Assembly (NCBI GenBank): GCA_039621445.1
Contig: CP154956.1
Location: 63,442,257 to 63,506,256 of the forward strand
Direction: 5' to 3'
Source: Euglena gracilis
Taxonomy: Eukaryota; Euglenida; Euglenophyceae; Euglenales
Length of the DNA: 64,000 nucleotides
A program made the translations under genes and the position numbers. Positions 60,301 through 64,000 of this stretch are shown here, piece after piece; position 1 is the first letter of the stretch; each line of letters begins with the position of its first letter. Under the pieces are notes generated by a model. That model was not told where the DNA came from. It saw only the letters and a list, made by a program, of their open reading frames with translations, and did not search any database.

Positions 60301-63300
60301 CCAGGAGGAGACAGGGCACCTGCATGTCCAGGGAGTGAACCATCTCCTGGAATGCGGCGTCAAAAGAGGCCCGCTCTGCCTGTTGCGTCGGAAGGGGGGC
60401 ATAGATGGATAGCAATAAGAGGCCAAGGGGGAGGCCCGCCCTGGGCGCCAGCCGGATGCCGGTCAGGCGTCGCATGGCGAACAGCCGACGCCAGGCCGCG
60501 CATCCTGGCAGGGCAGGCAAGACAGGCAGCCCTGTCCGGCAGAGGAAGCCGACCCCACAGGAGCGGCCGTGTTCCGACCTGGCCGAGAACACACCTGAGG
60601 GGCGGCCGTGGTGCAGGTGCAGCCCGGCGCGCTCCGCCACGGTGCGGGCGGCCTCGAGGGGGAGCGGGGCCAAGTGCGTTTCCTGCACGGCGACCACATC
60701 TGCTGGGAAAGAGGAGGAGATGAGGGAAACCTTGGGTGATGTCCAATGGGACATGTTCCAGGAGCAGACCCGGAGCAGCCCGCCTCCGGGACCGGGGGTA
60801 ACGTCCCCCACAGGGACGTGGTCATTCATTGGGGGAGGGGCCCTCCAGGTGCAGTCGCTTGGCCTCCGGGATGTCCACGCCCAAGCGTGGTGGGGAGTCG
60901 GTCTCCATCGGGGACCGCTGAACACCCTGTCCAATGGGAGAGGAAGGGCGAGGGGGGGCGGGGTCCAGGCTCGGGGCAGCCGAGACGGACCCCAGCAGCG
61001 AGCTGGGTCCATACGGCCTGTGGACAAAGCCAGAGGCCTCCTCCAAGCGCCGTCGGAGGGAGGCGTTCTCCCGCCGGAGCTCCCCCAGCTCCGCGACCAT
61101 GGCGGCATTCTGTCGCGTCACGGTCTCCATCTGGGACATGAGGATGCGCAGCTGCTCCTCCAAGCTGGACAGGGGTGGGGAGGAGGCAGGGGACACAGCA
61201 GAGCGGGCGGCCCGGCGCTCTTGCCGGGTGGCTGCAGGGCGAGATTCCAGCCCTGGGGCTGAAGAGGGGGCAGGGGCCTTGGCCTTGCCCCCTTGCTTCG
61301 TCTTGCCCCCCGGAAGGGGCGGAAACGCTGTCGCCAAGCTGGGGGAGGCCTGGGGGGGTCCACTGGTGACGGGGCCCTGCGCCGTGGGCCGTGGAGGCCC
61401 ACCCCAACTGGACTGTGCAGGCAACAGGCGCCGCCCGTTGGCTGGACCCGGCGAAGCCCGGGAAGGGCTCCTCGGTGGTGGCTGTGCAGGGGCGAGGGCG
61501 GCAGACGACGAGTTCCAGGAGCCGTCATCCAGGGAGGTGCTGGAGGGTTCCCCGGAGGCGAGAAAAAAGGCTGAAAACCGGAAGGGGCCCGACGGCCCAA
61601 ACCGGATGGAGTCCCCCTCAAGGGACAGTCCAAGGCGCTCAATCAGGTGACGCACGCCGGTCACCTCCGCTTGCGAGAGAGGCCCTAGTCGCCACCAGCG
61701 GGCTGCTGGGTTGGCCCGGCGGAATACGACGGTGTCCTTCTTTACGGCAAACCGCACCTGTGCCAGGAGGCGAGGGACATCAGCCTCGGCGGATGTCCGG
61801 ACGGCGACATCCGGGCCGCCAGCGAGGAGGCCGAAGAATCCTGGGGCATCCTGCAGGGCCAGCCAAATCTGAGAGGCATCCTTCCCGTGGCCCCGCAACC
61901 AGTGCAGGGCAAACTGATCTCTCTGGACGTCGGGGCCTGTGTCCTTAGTCCAGAAAGGACGCAAGAACAGCCCCTCGTGGCCGCTCCCCCGCAGCCAGGA
62001 GCGGGCCTCGGAGCGGGGGACCGAGAACAAACAGACCACACCCCCGTGCTCCACCTGCACTTGGCGCAGCTGTGGGCCGGAAGGGGCAGAGCAGTGCAAG
62101 ACCTCGGACAGCTTGCGCAGAGCTCCCCGGAGGAGGCGCTCAGCGTTCTGCACCCGCGTCGCCGGGGGCAGGAGGTACTCCACCCGCAAAACCTCCAGGT
62201 TGGAAATGACGGGAGGAGGGGGCTGGCCGCGGATCCACCGTGCCATTGGGGCAGAGGGGGGGTCGACACACAGGCGTAGGGTGACGGCGAGCAACACCCG
62301 GTTGTCCGCCAGGCGGGCTGCCTCCCACCGCGAGGGGGGGAGAGTCAGCTCATGAGCTGGCACCCGCCAGAGAGGTGGCCGCTCCCCAACGGCTGCCACC
62401 TGGACGCTGACACCGGAGGCGCCGACGAGGGAGGAGAGGGGCAGGCAGGGCGAGGCACAAAGCCTCAGAGGTCCAGGCAGACGGGCAGGCTGCCCGGTCC
62501 ACAATACAACACACCGTAATCACAGAGCCCGCAGGCTCCAGCTCCAGCTGCTGCCGTGCCCGCGACAACCAGGAGGCCTGGTGCGGGCGGGGGGGGACCA
62601 CGAGATGGCAGGCCGAGGCACCCGGGGCCCACGGTCGGAGGCGGGCCACATCCAGGGCCTCCGAATCCTGGCGGAGGGGCTTCGTCAGGAAATCCCCGCC
62701 AATTAAGTGCACCTCGGACGGGGCAGAGGGGCAGGCCTCCGAGAGAACCTGCCGTAGCCACGGCTGGTCGACCCGGGTGTCGTACACCCGAACGAGGCCC
62801 TCCGGGGGGACGGACTCCGGCAGAGTCCATCCCGCAGCCCGCAGGCGGGAGGCCCGCTGCGGCTCCTGCAGCTCCCTGGGAAGGAGCTTGTTACCTCCAG
62901 CAGGTTGCCAGCCCTGAGCCCCGGCTGGTCCGGAGGCAGGGCGAGGAGGCCCATTACCGTGCAGGGCATGCTGGAGGCGATTGCGGCACTGCCGCGAGAG
63001 GCCCCACTGCTGCACCACAGAGAGTAAAAGGAAAGGGCGGAAACAATATGGCCGCGAGGCCAAGAGCGCAGCAGTGGTGGACACGGCATTGCTGCGGAGG
63101 GTAAAAGGGGGGGGCGCTCTACATCCGAGCGAATTTTCACAACCACACGATGGGGGGGGGAGGGGTGCGCGGGGGTTTTCCAAGTAAATTTTCTTTGGCG
63201 CGGCTGACATGGCGTGGCGAGGGGGTCTGAAAAGGGGGGGAGGGGGGTAAATGGCGTGGCGAGGGGGTTGGTGAGGGGGGGGGTGTGCCGACCCCCCCTG

Positions 63301-63869
63301 TGTTTGTCAACCCACCCTTCGCCTCCATTGCTTCTTTGGCCCTTTCGTGCATGACGAGTGGCTTCATCAACGCATTGAACTGCGGGAACTGGGACACAGA
63401 CGATGGTACAATGATGGCATAAACGGGAGCCAATGCCTTGTAAATGTTGCTTACAGCATTTACATAGGTCCGAAAACTGGACACTGGCATGGAGCGAAGG
63501 CGCCCATCTTTTCCTACCTTCTCCTGCCTTGTCTGGACCCAGGCATCGGCTTCCTGCTGCGTCTTGAAAAGTTCACGAGCATCAACGCACCATCTGGCCC
63601 ATCCCACCAAAACTTCGTCCAAAGAGCCAAAAACAACGCCATGCCGGTTGCAAACATCTATATACCGGTACTCCAAAAAACACTTTACTACGGCATGGTT
63701 CTTGGAGCCCGGGTCACAATTTTGACCACCGGTGGGGAGACTGCCTAAAAGGGCATCCACTGCAGCAGCTCCTAGGGAGCCGGCACCACGTAAAACAGCC
63801 AAAAATTCATCTACGTTGGGGGGGCGGGGCATCTGTGCTTCCATCATGTTGGCAAAACGCTTCATCGGA
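54361..63869 (-). CDS. Tyrosine-recombinase-like protein with C-terminal PHD finger
   Basis: Two exons: 63869-63323 (start ATG 63865-63863; 181 codons) and 54882-54361 (173 codons and TGA). The 8.4-kb intron has a GC donor and a TTTTGTAG acceptor, and both sides are phase 0. Exon 1 looks like the SAM-like DNA-binding domain of tyrosine recombinases (SSFRTYVNAVSNIYKAL). Exon 2 opens with the box I arginine context NVLLLGYTTGYRGEVLRRL and a possible Lys hairpin (VGTMKN). No HxxR or tyrosine box follows; instead a Pro-rich linker leads to a PHD-type zinc site (CPRC...CSVC...H..C...CQGC). Crypton-type transposons encode such recombinases, so this may be a crypton remnant or a domesticated copy. 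Strand-transfer activity is doubtful without the tyrosine. An AG directly upstream of the ATG suits spliced-leader addition. Confidence 0.55.
55010..60829 (-). CDS. Retrotransposon ORF2: endonuclease, reverse transcriptase, RNase H
   Basis: I start it at the ATG 60829-60827 (1,939 codons); the frame is open further upstream, but that overlaps ORF1. An apurinic-type endonuclease spans residues 18-280: SWNM, VVAVQETHL (Glu50), LLLGDFNG, SRIDLVLAN, GHSPVL. Reverse transcriptase spans about 560-900: RPITVLEVLYRLWAKGVV, FGFRAGTGT, FDVAKCFDSLPW (Asp695), NGLAQGCPASP, ISFADDVALIG (Asp795/796). RNase H spans about 1050-1190: FTDGS (Asp1059), CELVAL (Glu1093), LTDSLCSL (Asp1111), GNDVVDGWA. A CCHC box CLGCGAPVEDEEHVLAGC is at 1311-1328. 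About 610 further residues (Pro/Ala-rich with a helical block) match nothing I know. All catalytic acids are present and there is no stop, so it may be active. Confidence 0.9.
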   Translation of the reverse strand: MNDHVPVGDVTPGPGGGLLRVCSWNMSHWTSPKVSLISSSFPADVVAVQETHLAPLPLEAARTVAERAGLHLHHGRPSGVFSARSEHGRSCGVGFLCRTGLPVLPALPGCAAWRRLFAMRRLTGIRLAPRAGLPLGLLLLSIYAPLPTQQAERASFDAAFQEMVHSLDMQVPCLLLGDFNGSVCPWRDFGGASGARRPVCPLLSHLLGPGSPWIDVHAALLPPPLPMTFHNALTNGTEMASRIDLVLANAACMRLIRSASVLDSIRDGGHSPVLVHLAVDAGIIRWRPPRPRPPGWLCQPSRALQQDPQWESLLTEWLGHTTVRAALDPAAPHTLASLSRALHQSLRLLVSLAGGWSQRPPQRRLAYDSAEVRSLRQGLADVRRLSGLCASPCPSQPGSWPSPWIRLLDALQRRGVLLPRSGSVPALQRALLPAEAQLRTALQSALRRMRAERSQRWRASLPTIWRERPGVIFHWLQEDSLPWGSRPVLDSSGNQCLSLSEVDSAVRSFWVDRVLRQHAGVDGDARWALFLASPFGPHLPQAEWPSSPWTASRAERALRSMREGAAPGVTGVPLSVWRSLPPVWFAAVARLLTLVEEAGSWPTEWLDAYVAMIPKASGGSRPQDQRPITVLEVLYRLWAKGVVQEWSPVLQGQLLGASAFGFRAGTGTLHAAQLLEDLIALRRSQGLELWLASFDVAKCFDSLPWWAVFRSLQASGVRPAIVNCFLDFYHKVRRRFRYGALEGEAWHAANGLAQGCPASPDLLNILLETFHRWALAAGFGVPAASRRLASISFADDVALIGGSREELAALVSAYLEWCTLLGVEVTKVQVWTSLGEGTPFQAGSFSTASLPSFKFVGIVLGLPEPQASKAHLAPRLERAMAATHRLRTLQLPSSLCSLLWRTAVLPRALYGCQVRDLPPPALSKLATAGKAAIIHKSPLFLNRWRSPDAITGLPLGESSVADPVCSMRCLQLTWLQELGNSPGLPGVVHRAVACPGDSWEEPSAALRSALASVRWQVRRNPACPRSQPWPSLLPEASYPREIITSPSEGPLLEGAVFTDGSLLCQGGAAVWSPETGAVLSCAIPQAPSSTFCELVALCLAMRLSPPGILTDSLCSLQLLQHWHQQPTARTLRCEVRPLVRQVIASARDCYLPPILEKVRAHDDDGLQRGCPRAVGNDVVDGWAKKAARGEATEVWGPPAAQFGDAVELLDSSGSVVLQVSSSFPSAWWLRSRRAWNTGARPCRLSPLFPVGVEINWAASTGVFRRVIAGVDGFAHPVPPATIKWVARVRGGCLATQDRLFRHGMGPSSPACLGCGAPVEDEEHVLAGCSSIGSSDVIPSFLELWTSACSKVRCSIPPPPEVWITSHRLLLAAALIPSDCLSHSPLPPADAGRFLPALHRLLAERLAEWMRRRGALQGPPSSAPPPASSSPAPWRSGQRRQCHLPPERQPTVADLRRLEVERRQAPPLPSPTPPTPPSSLPACGPRRSAGLREQLVSVLQQETTVCPPSCGSTAALLLAVFERATGQPFTSTPGAGLTQRTVALGRALRQLIEAGPAVALSPPLLCVSKSNRLLYNRVPRVSLDLETWQRSLQGPSYSPVLRTQMAEANAGLGRWIREHRFLRPAPAEEGESAMALLLLWEVEHACPFPSAVRDNIAGFTKRLQAAVAGDEELCGWLTSKEMASPLAPGLPRSRHPPWSVRLAPPPEGLRAPWYRAFTERWNAFLLSLAAAGSGSVAAVASSAPNVAGSSPISSAPVQPPPLAPSGPPPAKRRRTGPAAVRPQAASASALPPARTPPSPAPLSRYPEPAEDGCSASQTAQEQAASQQPVGGLGTGPPGDPTSGTLHPGARGLCPNACLPARLLACLSRYPRTAAPTPPVGAGGASSKEAGISAGLAPATPAPAGGTRQSCGGPAHLRAGCAGVGNSQGLRPLRSPLSARR
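60822..62504 (-). CDS. Retrotransposon ORF1 protein
   Basis: 560 codons in one frame, ending at a TGA that overlaps the ORF2 start. The N-terminal half has no family I can name. The region around residues 330-440 is Pro/Ser/Ala-rich. Near the C-terminus a Leu-heptad coiled coil is clear (LEEQLRILMSQMETVTRQN, AELGELRRENASLRRRLEEA), as in trimerising ORF1 proteins of LINE elements. No CCHC knuckle or RRM is evident. Upstream, a second frame (63210-62350) has similar codon use and seems to carry the true N-terminus (SEVHLIGGDFLTKPLRQ, ARQQLELEPAGSVITVC). Coding character passes from one frame to the other around 62420-62450, so there is either a frameshift mutation or a programmed shift. Confidence 0.7.
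   Translation of the reverse strand: MWTGQPARLPGPLRLCASPCLPLSSLVGASGVSVQVAAVGERPPLWRVPAHELTLPPSRWEAARLADNRVLLAVTLRLCVDPPSAPMARWIRGQPPPPVISNLEVLRVEYLLPPATRVQNAERLLRGALRKLSEVLHCSAPSGPQLRQVQVEHGGVVCLFSVPRSEARSWLRGSGHEGLFLRPFWTKDTGPDVQRDQFALHWLRGHGKDASQIWLALQDAPGFFGLLAGGPDVAVRTSAEADVPRLLAQVRFAVKKDTVVFRRANPAARWWRLGPLSQAEVTGVRHLIERLGLSLEGDSIRFGPSGPFRFSAFFLASGEPSSTSLDDGSWNSSSAALAPAQPPPRSPSRASPGPANGRRLLPAQSSWGGPPRPTAQGPVTSGPPQASPSLATAFPPLPGGKTKQGGKAKAPAPSSAPGLESRPAATRQERRAARSAVSPASSPPLSSLEEQLRILMSQMETVTRQNAAMVAELGELRRENASLRRRLEEASGFVHRPYGPSSLLGSVSAAPSLDPAPPRPSSPIGQGVQRSPMETDSPPRLGVDIPEAKRLHLEGPSPNE
62350..63210 (-). CDS. Upstream reading frame of the retrotransposon ORF1 region
   Basis: 286 codons, overlapping the ORF1 frame by about 150 bases. 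The first 60 residues cross polypurine/polypyrimidine stretches and may be untranslated. From about 62990 down the composition is protein-like, with a possible GGDFLTKPLRQ loop. Probably the 5' part of ORF1, separated by a single frameshift near 62430. No domain recognised. Confidence 0.45.
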   Translation of the reverse strand: MSAAPKKIYLENPRAPLPPPSCGCENSLGCRAPPPFTLRSNAVSTTAALLASRPYCFRPFLLLSVVQQWGLSRQCRNRLQHALHGNGPPRPASGPAGAQGWQPAGGNKLLPRELQEPQRASRLRAAGWTLPESVPPEGLVRVYDTRVDQPWLRQVLSEACPSAPSEVHLIGGDFLTKPLRQDSEALDVARLRPWAPGASACHLVVPPRPHQASWLSRARQQLELEPAGSVITVCCIVDRAACPSAWTSEALCLALPAPLLPRRRLRCQRPGGSRWGAATSLAGASS

Positions 63870-63960
63870 CTGTGGGGAAAAGCAGAGGACAAACAGAAAC
63901 ACAAATGTAAAAAACATAAAAAAAATCAAATTCCGATCACGGGTAACACCTTGCGCAACC

Positions 63961-64000
63961 ATGGTCGGTTCACGGGTGCACACACGGCAGCCGTGGACGG
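63961..64000. repeat. Right copy of a 40-bp direct repeat, cut by the window end
   Basis: Partner of 54124-54163; the repeat may continue beyond the window. Confidence 0.85.

Larger units (their letters stand above)
54990..63215 (-). mobile_element. Non-LTR retrotransposon (APE-RT-RNase H), nearly intact
   Basis: A continuous GC-rich block, about 70% GC against roughly 50% around it, with long open frames on the minus strand: an ORF1 region (63210-60822) and ORF2 (60829-55010). It occupies the intron of the recombinase-like gene in the same orientation. GGCGTGGCGAGGGGGT occurs at 54949, 63213 and 63255, just outside both ends and in the same orientation; it may be a long target duplication or flanking repeat. 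There is no obvious poly(A) tail at the 3' side; a G/C homopolymer region follows instead. Preserved frames suggest recent insertion. Confidence 0.85.

Overview
The window reads as nuclear DNA of a protist, most probably a euglenid. Exons are GC-rich (often above 65%). They lie in much more AT-rich, repeat-laden non-coding DNA full of G and C homopolymers. Many introns use GT or GC donors with AG acceptors. At least five introns of one gene (an MCM9 homologue) cannot be removed at GT/GC-AG borders; instead short direct repeats flank them and their two ends are complementary. That is the signature described for euglenid 'nonconventional' introns. A dinoflagellate was considered because of the GC donors, but it does not explain the missing AG acceptors. 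The assignment is inference, about 0.6.

Layout: every recognised protein gene lies on the minus strand, so read right to left. Positions 54.3-63.9 kb hold a tyrosine-recombinase-like gene with a C-terminal PHD finger. Its 8.4-kb intron contains an almost complete, very GC-rich non-LTR retrotransposon (endonuclease, reverse transcriptase, RNase H). Positions 49.56-52.85 kb (plus strand) are a decayed reverse transcriptase of a different lineage, itself broken by homopolymer-ended insertions. Positions 32.4-42.9 kb are MCM9 in about 15 recognisable exons. Positions 20.5-29.8 kb (perhaps from 31.1 kb) are a translational-GTPase-fold protein resembling HBS1/eRF3/EF-1alpha whose nucleotide-binding motifs are all degenerate. 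Positions 8.65-12.83 kb are a coiled-coil plus PDZ protein in six exons. Positions 4.49-5.20 kb are the first exons of a putative type II membrane protein, and 527-669 is the last exon of an unidentified gene.

The spaces between exons are dominated by an odd repeat type: a short locus-specific word of about 8-16 bases attached to a run of 6-16 G or C, repeated several times in both orientations within 100-400 bp. Two copies show 8-bp target-site duplications, so at least some are inserted mobile elements (MITE-like). One lies inside an MCM9 intron and one inside the dead reverse transcriptase. The co-occurrence of these elements with introns that have complementary ends and direct-repeat borders is the most interesting feature of the window.

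No rRNA, tRNA, CRISPR array or prokaryotic-style operon was seen. Exon borders were derived by hand from conserved residues, splice dinucleotides and reading-frame phase; RNA data would be the test.
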